A stretch of DNA of 64,000 nucleotides from a virus, in the IMG/VR virus record IMGVR_UViG_3300046450_001953, positions 1 to 64,000 of that record. One strand, 5' to 3'. Of the stretch, positions 1-7,373 are shown piece by piece. Within the stretch, counting starts at the first letter, position 1; every line of letters starts with the position of its first letter. Below the pieces are notes generated by a model that saw only the letters and a program-made list of their open reading frames with translations, was not told where the DNA came from and did not search any database. The position numbers were made by a program, and so were the translations under genes.

Positions 1-324
1 AACACAATCACCTTCAACCAGTTTATCCTTTATCCAATAAGCACATCCGTTTGTATTTGGACTCGTAGCAACAACTCCCACATTATGTTGTTTGCATAAC
101 TTTAGGTTGACCGAATCAACTCCGTGGCCTCTGTGTACAACCCACTCAAGGTTCGGATACTTGTCAAGTGTGGTCTTACCCACTTTACTAAACTTGGTTG
201 ATATTACCTTAATGTCTTGAGTTGGGATACCGTCTGCTTTCTGCATTGCTCCGAGGATGTGAGCATTTGGAATAAACTTCTCTATGTCAAGCAGATCAGA
301 TTTATCTTTTATTAAGGTATTCAT
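1..324 (-). CDS. D-isomer-specific 2-hydroxyacid dehydrogenase, N-terminal part (partial)
   Basis: The frame is open from an ATG at 324 to the window edge (108 codons), so only the amino-terminal part is visible. The stretch [18 protein letters not shown], followed by a cysteine-containing helix and then [11 protein letters not shown], has the pattern of the N-terminal substrate domain of D-3-phosphoglycerate/2-hydroxyacid dehydrogenases, where a 'G-x-G-x-D-x-[VI]-[DN]' turn is followed by 'GI.V.n.P..n'. The Rossmann NAD domain would lie outside the window. It is the last visible gene of the minus-strand sugar cassette, so the enzyme may reduce a keto acid used in a sugar modification, but that is inference. 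A perfect TATAAT (334-339, minus sense) lies just upstream without a good -35. Confidence 0.55.
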   Translation of the reverse strand, partial: MNTLIKDKSDLLDIEKFIPNAHILGAMQKADGIPTQDIKVISTKFSKVGKTTLDKYPNLEWVVHRGHGVDSVNLKLCKQHNVGVVATSPNTNGCAYWIKDKLVEGDCV

Positions 325-379
325 ATATAAACTATTATACTAACTGAATCCTAACTAAATATCAAGACTATAATATAAT

Positions 380-2026
380 TTAAGCAAGTTGGATAACTTT
401 TATTCTCTCAGATACATGACCGAGACTTCGTTGAAGATATTCGGGTGGTACTTTGTTTTCGACAAACAACTCGTTGAAGTATTTGTCTAGGGTATCTTGT
501 TCATTCTTTAAATAGTCTGTGTGGCAACCCTGTTGAAAAGTCTTTTTGGGTCGCCACAGAAGTTCATCTGAAATCTCTCCTTCAAATGCCTTACGCAAAA
601 CATACTTCATTATGTTTCCCTTGCCGTCTGCTTCATCTCTGTATCTGGTTGGAATCCTCAAACCGAAATCAATAACTTCCTTGTTTAGAAACGGAGTTCT
701 TAACTCAACCTTGCCACCATACATCATTGCCTTGTTGGTTCTGATAAGATTATTCTTATGAAGGTTGTTGATGAGGTTGACTCGTTTTTGATGCCACGCA
801 AGTGGGTCAGGCCAACAGAATCGTTTGACGTCTCCATAACTTGCAAAGATTTCATCTGCTCCTTCTCCACCGAATACTACTTTGTATCCTTTGTCTCGGA
901 TTTCCCATGCTAAAAATAACTGAGCAACGGCAGGAGATACTTGCGTCCACTTATGAGTTTCCGAGGCCCAAATGCTTTCTTTTAGCTTATTTTGAATATC
1001 CTCTTTGCTTACATTTATTTCGTGTAGTTTAACACCAAGTTCTTTGGCTGCTATTTTAGCATAATACAAATCATCTTTTAATGTCTGCTTTCGTTCCGAA
1101 GTTACGTTTACTACAAATGCTTCAATGTTGGGGTTCTTCTTTTTTAAAAGATACGTAATAATGGTGCTATCGATTCCACCACTTAAAATTGTACATATCG
1201 GTGTATCACTTATGAGTTCGTCATCAACTGCCTTTTCCAAACGTTTTCTGAACTCAGTTGCATAATAGTCGATTCCTTTGTCCTCACCTTCAAATAATTT
1301 TAAATCTGTTTCCGAACGAGTATATAGTGTTGGGTTCTCCGGATTGAAGTCTGGTTTGAAATCGTTCCACCTTTTAATTTCGCAATTAACTGCACCAATT
1401 AAGTTTTCGGAAACCGTTACAATTGTTCCTGGTTCTACAACCTTTATTTTCTCTTCCTTACCTTTGGGTGGTTTGCGACTTCTATCTACATTGTAAAATT
1501 TATATTTATTGTTGGTTGTCTGAATTCCCTTTACTTCACTTGAGAATAATATTTTATCATTCTCAAACGTATAATACAGAGGTAATCTTCCGATGAAATC
1601 TCTACCAAGTGTCACTTCATTTCTTTCCACATCATAAAACGCAAAGCAAAACATCCCATCCAGGTTCGGCATTGCGGCCTCAATGTTATCACGATTATCT
1701 ATTAAATAGTATAACAACAACTCCGAATCACTTCGTTCAGTCTTGAAGTTGTATTTCTTTCTTAATTTTGTATTAAACTTTCTAAAGAATGGTTTCCACA
1801 TTTCTCCATTGAATGCTAATACAAACTTTTCATCGTCTGAAATCAATGGTTGATTTGCTGACTCACCTAAGTCTTGTATTGATAGACGATTGTGACTCAT
1901 ATAAAAATCATTTTTCTCAAAATGAAATATAATGTTTCCATCCGTTCCTCTATGCATAATAGATACAAGCCCCTGCTTTACATCTTGTATGTCTTTGATA
2001 TTGTTTCCTCCTAGTATTCCGCACAT
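380..2026 (-). CDS. asnB: Asparagine synthase (glutamine-hydrolysing) family amidotransferase
   Basis: The 548-residue product has the AsnB size (E. coli about 554). It starts MCGILGG, so Cys2 is available as the class II glutaminase nucleophile, and a FNGEMW motif near residue 73 fits the glutamine-binding loop. The synthetase half carries the PP-loop SGGIDST near residue 281, which binds ATP. The family uses glutamine and ATP to amidate a carboxylate; AsnB itself makes asparagine, while relatives in polysaccharide clusters amidate uronic acids. Here it sits beside a UDP-sugar dehydrogenase, an epimerase and a nucleotidyltransferase, so a sugar-amidating role is plausible but unproven. A sigma70-like promoter lies directly upstream (2052-2079). 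The insert around residues 185-250 is longer than I expect for AsnB. Confidence 0.9.
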   Translation of the reverse strand: MCGILGGNNIKDIQDVKQGLVSIMHRGTDGNIIFHFEKNDFYMSHNRLSIQDLGESANQPLISDDEKFVLAFNGEMWKPFFRKFNTKLRKKYNFKTERSDSELLLYYLIDNRDNIEAAMPNLDGMFCFAFYDVERNEVTLGRDFIGRLPLYYTFENDKILFSSEVKGIQTTNNKYKFYNVDRSRKPPKGKEEKIKVVEPGTIVTVSENLIGAVNCEIKRWNDFKPDFNPENPTLYTRSETDLKLFEGEDKGIDYYATEFRKRLEKAVDDELISDTPICTILSGGIDSTIITYLLKKKNPNIEAFVVNVTSERKQTLKDDLYYAKIAAKELGVKLHEINVSKEDIQNKLKESIWASETHKWTQVSPAVAQLFLAWEIRDKGYKVVFGGEGADEIFASYGDVKRFCWPDPLAWHQKRVNLINNLHKNNLIRTNKAMMYGGKVELRTPFLNKEVIDFGLRIPTRYRDEADGKGNIMKYVLRKAFEGEISDELLWRPKKTFQQGCHTDYLKNEQDTLDKYFNELFVENKVPPEYLQRSLGHVSERIKVIQLA

Positions 2027-2051
2027 AATATAACCTCGATTGTTAGGCTAA

Positions 2052-2079
2052 AGTATAGCAGAATTAGGCTATAAGTCAA
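2052..2079 (-). promoter_or_regulatory. Sigma70-like promoter for asnB
   Basis: On the minus strand TTGACT (2074-2079) is followed after 16 bases by TATACT (2052-2057); each hexamer matches the consensus at five of six positions. The predicted transcript would start near 2045, about 20 bases before the ATG at 2026. This suggests recognition by host RNA polymerase, that is early or moron-type expression. Confidence 0.6.
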
Positions 2080-2092
2080 CGGTTCAACCGTT
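2078..2092. repeat. Perfect 7-bp inverted repeat after the epimerase gene
   Basis: AACGGTT-C-AACCGTT is a near-zero-loop palindrome that begins at the stop codon of the epimerase gene and overlaps the -35 box of the asnB promoter. It lacks a clean T run on the minus strand, so it is at best a weak terminator. It could equally be an operator that controls asnB. Confidence 0.35.
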
Positions 2093-2994
2093 TATTTCTT
2101 GATAAGATTAACAATATAATCTTCCAACTTGATGTTTGCTTCCCATCCGAGGTGCTGATAGGTAAGTGAGGGTATTGCTTTTCCGTAAAATCGTTCTCCT
2201 CGTCTTTCGGGAATCATCACGTGCGTATGGTTGAACATCTTTGCTACATCGATAATCTTATGTGATATTCCTGTGCCGAGTGGGTATTCATCCTGCCTTC
2301 CTTTCTCTGCCGCCAGCACCACACCACTTACAATGTCATTGATATGAGTAAAGTCTCTTGATTGTTCTCCCGATTCTACAACCGTAAGTGGTTCACCATT
2401 AGAGTATTGTTCTTCAAAGATTCCAATGACGGTTGCATAATCCCCAGTTCTAACTTGACCAGGACCATAAGCATTGTAGAAATAGGTTATCTCGTATTTC
2501 AAATCAAACCAAGTTGAATAGTTCTTTATCAACTCAACCATCTTTGATTTCATCCAAGCATAGGGTGAAAGGTTCTCGTCCTTTCCGTCATTGCCGAACT
2601 TGCTTGAACTTGCACTATAAATTAACTTTGCCTTTTTTGCTATACAATAATCAAGAACCACCTTTGTTCCTTGCATATTGTAGTCCCAGCATTTATCGAA
2701 ACAACCAAAACTCGTTACGATTCGCGAGAACTCACCAAAATGAAAAACAACATCTGGTTCATATGCATCTGCTATATCCACCTTGGTGTTGTTAATGTCA
2801 AGTTTTTTTGCGACAAGATTACGAGTATCCTTGTCAATATAGGTAACCCGATTGGATTTGACATGGTTGCTCTTAAGACCACTACTGTAATTGTCAATGG
2901 AAACGATTTCTACACCCTTGTATTTTCTAAGGAGTTTTCTTATGAGTGCAGTTCCTACGAATCCTGCGCCCCCTGTTATTAAAACTTTTTCCAC
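2092..2994 (-). CDS. NAD-dependent epimerase/dehydratase (extended SDR)
   Basis: The 300-residue product has the glycine-rich NAD loop GGAGFVG near its N terminus, a YAWMK sequence fitting the catalytic Tyr-x3-Lys, and the later motifs FYNAYGPGQ and SRDFTHINDIV typical of sugar-nucleotide epimerases/dehydratases. Such enzymes epimerise or dehydrate NDP-sugars in the cytosol. The start is a GTG at 2994 with an AGGA six bases upstream. It overlaps the end of the upstream nucleotidyltransferase gene by 16 bases, so the two are translationally coupled. Substrate cannot be read from sequence: UDP-glucose-4-epimerase-like and ADP-heptose-epimerase-like roles are both possible, the latter suggested only by the RfaE2-like neighbour. 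Confidence 0.85.
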   Translation of the reverse strand: MEKVLITGGAGFVGTALIRKLLRKYKGVEIVSIDNYSSGLKSNHVKSNRVTYIDKDTRNLVAKKLDINNTKVDIADAYEPDVVFHFGEFSRIVTSFGCFDKCWDYNMQGTKVVLDYCIAKKAKLIYSASSSKFGNDGKDENLSPYAWMKSKMVELIKNYSTWFDLKYEITYFYNAYGPGQVRTGDYATVIGIFEEQYSNGEPLTVVESGEQSRDFTHINDIVSGVVLAAEKGRQDEYPLGTGISHKIIDVAKMFNHTHVMIPERRGERFYGKAIPSLTYQHLGWEANIKLEDYIVNLIKK

Positions 2995-3404
2995 TTCACT
3001 TCCTTTAATCCTGTTAAGTCGGATGAACTTCTTATCTTGTCGCCGAGACCATCAACCATTTCTATTCCATGTTTCTTACACACAACACTTTCGGGAACTT
3101 CACCCGTGCTTCTGTCTCCACCATTTGCGAAGATGTCGGGTTTAATTGCATCAAGAGAAGCACACACACTTTTGTCTTGGTCAATGCTGAGAAATCCTTC
3201 ATCAACGATACCAAGTGCTTCTACAATTTTGACTCTATCTGCTTCATCCATAAATGGTTTGCCTTTTTTAAGAACGCATTGATTATTGTTGTTTACAATA
3301 ACAACAAGACGGTCACCAAGTTTCTTTGCCATTTCTAAATACTCTAAATGTCCTACATGAATTGGGTCAAAGTATCCACTAACTGCTACAACTTTATCTG
3401 CCAT
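2979..3404 (-). CDS. RfaE2/TagD-like nucleotidyltransferase
   Basis: The 141-residue single-domain protein begins MADKVVAVSGYFDPIHVGHL. The HVGH sequence is the HxGH signature of the cytidylyltransferase-like superfamily, and FANGGDRS resembles the second nucleotide-binding motif of RfaE2/HldE C-terminal domains. Length fits glycerol-3-phosphate cytidylyltransferase (TagD, about 130) and the heptose-1-phosphate adenylyltransferase domain. It should join CTP or ATP to a phosphorylated sugar or polyol, giving an activated donor. It is coupled to the downstream epimerase and follows a ManC-type cupin gene, so it belongs to the sugar-activation part of the cassette. The exact nucleotide and sugar are unknown. 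Confidence 0.8.
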   Translation of the reverse strand: MADKVVAVSGYFDPIHVGHLEYLEMAKKLGDRLVVIVNNNNQCVLKKGKPFMDEADRVKIVEALGIVDEGFLSIDQDKSVCASLDAIKPDIFANGGDRSTGEVPESVVCKKHGIEMVDGLGDKIRSSSDLTGLKEVKWKKF

Positions 3405-3409
3405 ATTAT

Positions 3410-3763
3410 TTATTTTCTTTCGTAATCGTCTTGTACTCTGACGATATCATCTTCACCAAAATAAGTTCCTGTTTGAACTTCCACTAAAATCATATCTTCT
3501 GTATCACCTGGGTTTGCCATGCGGTGCTTTGCTCCAAGTGGAATCAAAACAGTTTCACCTGGTTTGTAATCTTTAGTCACATCATCCAAAGTTATTCTTG
3601 CAACACCACTAACAACCGTCCAGGCTTCTTGTCGTTTGTGATGATACTGATAACTAAGTCGTTGTCCTGGTTTCACATAGATACGTTTAACTTTGCAGTA
3701 ATCTGCATCCAATAGGATTTCGTAATTTCCCCAAGGTCTAATGCTTTCGTCTGTTTCACTCAT
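3410..3763 (-). CDS. Cupin, mannose-6-phosphate isomerase type II (ManC C-terminal) family
   Basis: The product matches the C-terminal cupin of bifunctional ManC/AlgA enzymes: RPWGNYE, VKRIYVKPGQRLSYQYHHKR, EAWTVVSG and a second metal-binding strand near GAKHRM. The histidines of YHHKR and the later KHR are expected metal ligands. Alone, such cupins act as sugar-phosphate isomerases or bind sugars. An earlier ATG at 3778 adds MGIKI. I prefer 3763 because GGGGA lies eight bases before it and it avoids overlapping the upstream gene, though either start is possible. The stop is five bases before the nucleotidyltransferase gene, so they form one operon. Confidence 0.8.
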   Translation of the reverse strand: MSETDESIRPWGNYEILLDADYCKVKRIYVKPGQRLSYQYHHKRQEAWTVVSGVARITLDDVTKDYKPGETVLIPLGAKHRMANPGDTEDMILVEVQTGTYFGEDDIVRVQDDYERK

Positions 3764-3768
3764 AATTT

Positions 3769-4020
3769 TTATCCCCATCTGTCAGACAAATCTTGAGAAG
3801 AAATGTCAGACTTATTATCTACTTTTTTAATCTCCAAGTCAAGTTCCAATGTATCAATGATACCATTTGCGGTGTTTACCAAATCTTCACATACTTGTTT
3901 TGGGTTTGACCACAATTTCAAATCATGCATCATGGTAATGTCATCTCCAATTCCGTATGTACGGAAATCAAATTTCAGAACTATCTGATCGTTTTCTATT
4001 TTAACATCTGATAACTTCAT
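3769..4020 (-). CDS. Small hypothetical protein
   Basis: An 83-residue acidic protein of unknown function, starting MKLSDVKIENDQIVLKF. The first half looks like two or three beta strands and the second half (residues about 35-68) like amphipathic helix. There is no signal peptide, membrane segment or metal motif. It lies between the DHH phosphoesterase gene and the cupin gene on the same strand with short spacing, so it is probably expressed with them. A TATATTTAAT sequence lies a few bases upstream in sense orientation. Confidence 0.6.
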   Translation of the reverse strand: MKLSDVKIENDQIVLKFDFRTYGIGDDITMMHDLKLWSNPKQVCEDLVNTANGIIDTLELDLEIKKVDNKSDISSQDLSDRWG

Positions 4021-4054
4021 ATAATTAAATATAGTAAATGATTACATTCCGTGT

Positions 4055-5008
4055 TTAACTTCCATATACTTCTTCAAATTTTTCAATGAAGTTATTTAAC
4101 TCCGACTTGGGGAGTTCGTTTACTCCAGCTGCTTTCTCCCGACCACCACCAGTTGGGAACTGCAATGCAAGTTTACTTGCTCCGTATGGATTTGTTTTTG
4201 GTGAACGAATGCTTATGCGGTAGTTTCCACCACCCACCGATGTTAGTATGGCAAATGCCTCATCGGGACTATCGGTTGTTTGTTGGTTGCTATAAATACC
4301 CGAGTAACGAATGGATGCTCTTGTGTTTGGTAACAAGATAACTTTACCGGTTTCAGATTCATGTAAAATTTCGGAAGAACTTAATTCTGCTTCGTCTGAT
4401 TTCATGTGTGTATGAATCTTGTTGTATGTTTCTGATTTGATTCTGTACTCAAACGGAGACTCATACTCTTTTAAATCAATATATACGTCCTTCGGGTGGG
4501 CAGTTAAATCCAATTCCTCGTTACCATATCCGTTATAGTTTAGTGTTTCACCAACTTCCTTTAATTTGCTCATGGTGATTTCATCAAAACACGGATTGAA
4601 TTTATCTGCTTGTTCGTGGAGGTTGTCGCCGTACATTCCGCATATTGTCCACGGACGATACAGACCATTCAAATACTCATCAACCAAGGTGTTTGTGCAA
4701 CAATTTGGGTCAGTGTCTACCTTGATACTAAAGTTATCTCCTAGTTCCGTTTCTCCCGGTTCGTGGTGGTCAAACCACTTAACATAATTTCCGTTATCCA
4801 AGGTTGGTTTTATATAGTCTTCGTTGGAGAGCAGAGATATGTCAAACACAGTAAACACCGAATCTTTGACATCTATGCAATGACGCAATAATTTTACGTC
4901 ACGTTTCACTCCAGTAAACAACTTGGTGTCTCTGGGGTAATGCATTCTATACTGATGTAAACTTATGATCCCATCCGCATCACCATTAAAGAAGTCGTAG
5001 TAATCCAT
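4055..5008 (-). CDS. DHH-family phosphoesterase
   Basis: The 317-residue protein shows the DHH motif series: FNGDADGI near the N terminus, FDIS near residue 64, and WFDHHEPGE near residue 98, which together bind the metals. A C-terminal DHHA1-like substrate domain ends with GGGREKAAGV. In most DHHA1 domains this motif is GGGH, so the usual histidine is replaced by arginine. The family cleaves phosphodiester or phosphoanhydride bonds in nanoRNA, pAp, cyclic dinucleotides or single-stranded DNA (RecJ). The size resembles NrnA-type enzymes rather than RecJ. Its gene starts three bases after the UDP-sugar dehydrogenase stop. Whether it serves RNA turnover or second-messenger degradation cannot be told. 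Confidence 0.8.
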   Translation of the reverse strand: MDYYDFFNGDADGIISLHQYRMHYPRDTKLFTGVKRDVKLLRHCIDVKDSVFTVFDISLLSNEDYIKPTLDNGNYVKWFDHHEPGETELGDNFSIKVDTDPNCCTNTLVDEYLNGLYRPWTICGMYGDNLHEQADKFNPCFDEITMSKLKEVGETLNYNGYGNEELDLTAHPKDVYIDLKEYESPFEYRIKSETYNKIHTHMKSDEAELSSSEILHESETGKVILLPNTRASIRYSGIYSNQQTTDSPDEAFAILTSVGGGNYRISIRSPKTNPYGASKLALQFPTGGGREKAAGVNELPKSELNNFIEKFEEVYGS

Positions 5009-5011
5009 GAG

Positions 5012-5887
5012 TTACTTGGTTTTCTTTTTAGTTTTTGTTTTTTTGGTTTCCGCGGAAACTGCACGACCTTTGTCGGCTGTCCAATCCTTCTCTGGCCGGT
5101 CGATTTCCTCGTTTCTTTTGATTACCGCATCGAGTATCGGGGTTTCTATTCCACACCCCGAGGCCACGACTGCGAGTGCGTTGGTGTCTTTTGGAAAACA
5201 AGTTCCACCGAAACCCCGCTTTCCGTCATGTCCTGGTACTTTAGTGTGTCCTGTTCCTATTCGTTTGTCCTGTGTTGCTATACACCGAACGTTCTCGTAA
5301 TCAATATCTAGTTCTGAGCATATAGATTCAAGTTCATTGAAGAACCCAACCTTAACACTAAGAAATACGTTTTTCAAATACTTTATCATCTCTGCCTCGG
5401 TAGGTTTGCACTGAATGATGTTCTTGTTCACCACAGACCCACCACCTTCGTTATATGCAAGTTCAAACATACGTTTCATTTTCTCATACAGAAAAGGATC
5501 AGTTGAACCGAGAATCCATTGGTCACAATTCTTGAAGTCATCTTTCCAATTCTTTTCGGTTAAAAATTCCGGCATAAATGCTACGTCAAGTTCTTCGGAT
5601 GTTCCGGGAGGAACTGTTGAACGGAGAACAATATACTTGCTATCATCGATCTCCTGTATCTCTTCACAAACCGCACGAACAATATCAACATTACAACTTC
5701 CGTCTTTATTCATTGGTGTCGGAACTGCAACGAAAATAATTTCGGACTCCTCCACAAATGTTTCAATATCCAGTGTCTTTGGATCTCTCTTTTCGGGAAC
5801 GACGTCCCATACCAATACTTCTACATATGGGCTAAGCAATGTCATCGCATGACCCACGAACCCGTTACCAACAACTCCAATCTTCAT
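5012..5887 (-). CDS. UDP-glucose/GDP-mannose dehydrogenase family protein, short form
   Basis: The product begins MKIGVVGNGFVGHAM, a Rossmann NAD-binding loop, has VAVPTPMNKDG near residue 55 and GFGGTCFPKDTNAL with the catalytic cysteine near residue 230. The family oxidises UDP-hexoses to uronic acids with two NAD. At 291 residues it lacks most of the C-terminal UDP-binding domain of full-length enzymes (about 390-450) and ends in a Lys/Thr-rich tail (KKTKTKKKTK). I chose the ATG at 5887 because GGAG lies ten bases upstream; a TTG at 5896 would add three residues. The product would be a uronic acid donor for the cassette, if the shortened protein is active. Confidence 0.85.
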   Translation of the reverse strand: MKIGVVGNGFVGHAMTLLSPYVEVLVWDVVPEKRDPKTLDIETFVEESEIIFVAVPTPMNKDGSCNVDIVRAVCEEIQEIDDSKYIVLRSTVPPGTSEELDVAFMPEFLTEKNWKDDFKNCDQWILGSTDPFLYEKMKRMFELAYNEGGGSVVNKNIIQCKPTEAEMIKYLKNVFLSVKVGFFNELESICSELDIDYENVRCIATQDKRIGTGHTKVPGHDGKRGFGGTCFPKDTNALAVVASGCGIETPILDAVIKRNEEIDRPEKDWTADKGRAVSAETKKTKTKKKTK

Positions 5888-5930
5888 AAAACACAATCTC
5901 CATAAATTTAAGTGTAATATAACCTTTTAT

Positions 5931-5940
5931 TATAAATATA
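5931..5940 (-). promoter_or_regulatory. TATATTTATA motif upstream of the dehydrogenase gene
   Basis: In minus-strand sense TATATTTATA lies 43 bases before the ATG at 5887. The same ten-mer, in sense orientation, precedes several other genes in the window (see findings). There is no convincing -35 box here. Confidence 0.3.
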
Positions 5941-5952
5941 ACAAAGGTGGGT

Positions 5953-6570
5953 TTATTTATGTGTTTTAACTTGATATCTGCGAATTAACCAGAAAATGTA
6001 TACGGCAAACTTGGGTACTCTAAATATAACACCGGGCCCATTGACCTTGGGAGTTTCTGAATACAACCTCCTTGAAATTAGTTGTTTCCACCAAGATACA
6101 TTCTTAAACTTGCAATTTGAAATCAATATGTTTTTTGTTTTGGGTAGGTTGTCCACATCATAGTCACTCCAATTCCCCAAGTCGACAAACGCACCGTCTA
6201 TAATCGTGCGGAAATCGTTAATAAAAACACAATCAACAATCTTAATGTCATCAACCATACATTTAATGGTAAAGTGGTGCTTGGTGTTTTTTGAAATAAA
6301 CTTACACTTGAGAAATGTAATATTCCCCCCACGAACTATATCAACACAATCCTCAAACCCACCAATGATTGTGCTGTTCTTCACTATAACATCGTGACAG
6401 TATGATAATTTCAGACCTTCTGCAACGGGACCTGCATCAATGGTGCAATTTTCTATTAGGATGCTTTGTTTCGGCATTCCCGGTCTCCACATAAATCCAA
6501 GAGCATTACTGGCTTTCCCTCGGGTAATATCACCTTTAAAAGTTTTACCTTTTATTGTGATGTGTTTCAC
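5953..6570 (-). CDS. Right-handed beta-helix (pectate-lyase-like) protein
   Basis: The 205-residue protein consists of short repeated strands such as SILIENCTIDAG, DVIVKNSTIIGG, NITFLKCKF, DIKIVDCVF and NILISNCKF. This asparagine/cysteine ladder pattern is typical of right-handed beta-helices of the pectate-lyase/parallel-beta-helix superfamily. Such folds cleave, epimerise or bind polysaccharide. No clear catalytic constellation is visible, so the activity is open. There is no signal peptide. The ATG at 6570 overlaps the stop of the lipoprotein gene by four bases. Its place inside a sugar cassette suggests a carbohydrate substrate. Confidence 0.65.
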   Translation of the reverse strand: MKHITIKGKTFKGDITRGKASNALGFMWRPGMPKQSILIENCTIDAGPVAEGLKLSYCHDVIVKNSTIIGGFEDCVDIVRGGNITFLKCKFISKNTKHHFTIKCMVDDIKIVDCVFINDFRTIIDGAFVDLGNWSDYDVDNLPKTKNILISNCKFKNVSWWKQLISRRLYSETPKVNGPGVIFRVPKFAVYIFWLIRRYQVKTHK

Positions 6571-7373
6571 TTGAAGTTTCTTTTGATTCTATCTATTGCA
6601 GATTTATCGGATGTGTTGGTGGAATTTCCTAATGAAGAACCAAAAATATTAAGAATTTCACTTTTGCTAAGTTTTTTATCATCATCAACTGAACGAATTT
6701 TTTCCTTGGCATCGTGGACTCCTTTGATAATGTTTGATGTCATTTTACTACTTGTTATTCCAACCCAACCTATTAATCCAGGTAACTTACCAACTAACCA
6801 AGCAAGTATTTGGCCAAAAACTGGTATCAATGCAGGTCCTGCTATAACGCATATTGCAACTGCTCCAAGCAATCCGAATGTTCCTGTTAACCACATCCAT
6901 AACGAAGAGAAAAATCCATCTTTATCTTCCTGTGCTTTTAATTCACCAAGACTTATTAGTTTTTCTTCGGTATCTTTTAGGTCGTGTCCTAATAATTCTT
7001 TTCGTCTGCTTAACTTAATAACATCGGTATCTCTGTCGGTTAAGTTTTCAATAGCAACTTCGTTGCTTGATATAACATCTTCTATGTGAATCTTGTCACC
7101 TGGTTGTGGGAGTCCCACAATTTCTTGTGCTTTTTGTGCTAGGTTAAGTGCAACCAAATCTTCTTTTGATTTATCTTTTGATAAAGATAACGCATCAACT
7201 GTTCCCGATACAAATGCTTTTGTGTGACGATTTAATTCTCCTTCCTTTCTGTCAATTTCTCCGGCAATCTCTTGTCGTTGTTCTTTCAGACCCCATGATA
7301 CGTTAAAGCACCCGGTCGAAAATAAAACGGTGGAGAGCAGGAGTGAGCAAACTACTATTTTTTTAACTTCCAT
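6567..7373 (-). CDS. Putative lipoprotein with hydrophobic segment
   Basis: From the ATG at 7373 the product starts MEVKKIVVCSLLLSTVLFSTGC, a lipoprotein signal peptide with lipobox FSTGC at residues 18-22. A charged, helix-rich region follows. About residues 160-205 form a strongly hydrophobic Gly/Ala/Pro-rich stretch (WMWLTGTFGLLGAVAICVIAG and onward) that could cross or hairpin into a membrane. The C terminus is basic. An upstream in-frame start at 7427 would bury the signal peptide, so I reject it. The gene overlaps the upstream glycosyltransferase gene by 11 bases. It could be an envelope protein for superinfection exclusion or lysis, but no family is recognised. Confidence 0.65.
   Translation of the reverse strand: MEVKKIVVCSLLLSTVLFSTGCFNVSWGLKEQRQEIAGEIDRKEGELNRHTKAFVSGTVDALSLSKDKSKEDLVALNLAQKAQEIVGLPQPGDKIHIEDVISSNEVAIENLTDRDTDVIKLSRRKELLGHDLKDTEEKLISLGELKAQEDKDGFFSSLWMWLTGTFGLLGAVAICVIAGPALIPVFGQILAWLVGKLPGLIGWVGITSSKMTSNIIKGVHDAKEKIRSVDDDKKLSKSEILNIFGSSLGNSTNTSDKSAIDRIKRNFK

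Noticed and set aside
5931-5938. TATAAATA late promoter on the plus strand
   Set aside because: Both neighbouring genes are on the minus strand, so the box would face the wrong way; the minus-sense TATATTTATA reading is more useful.
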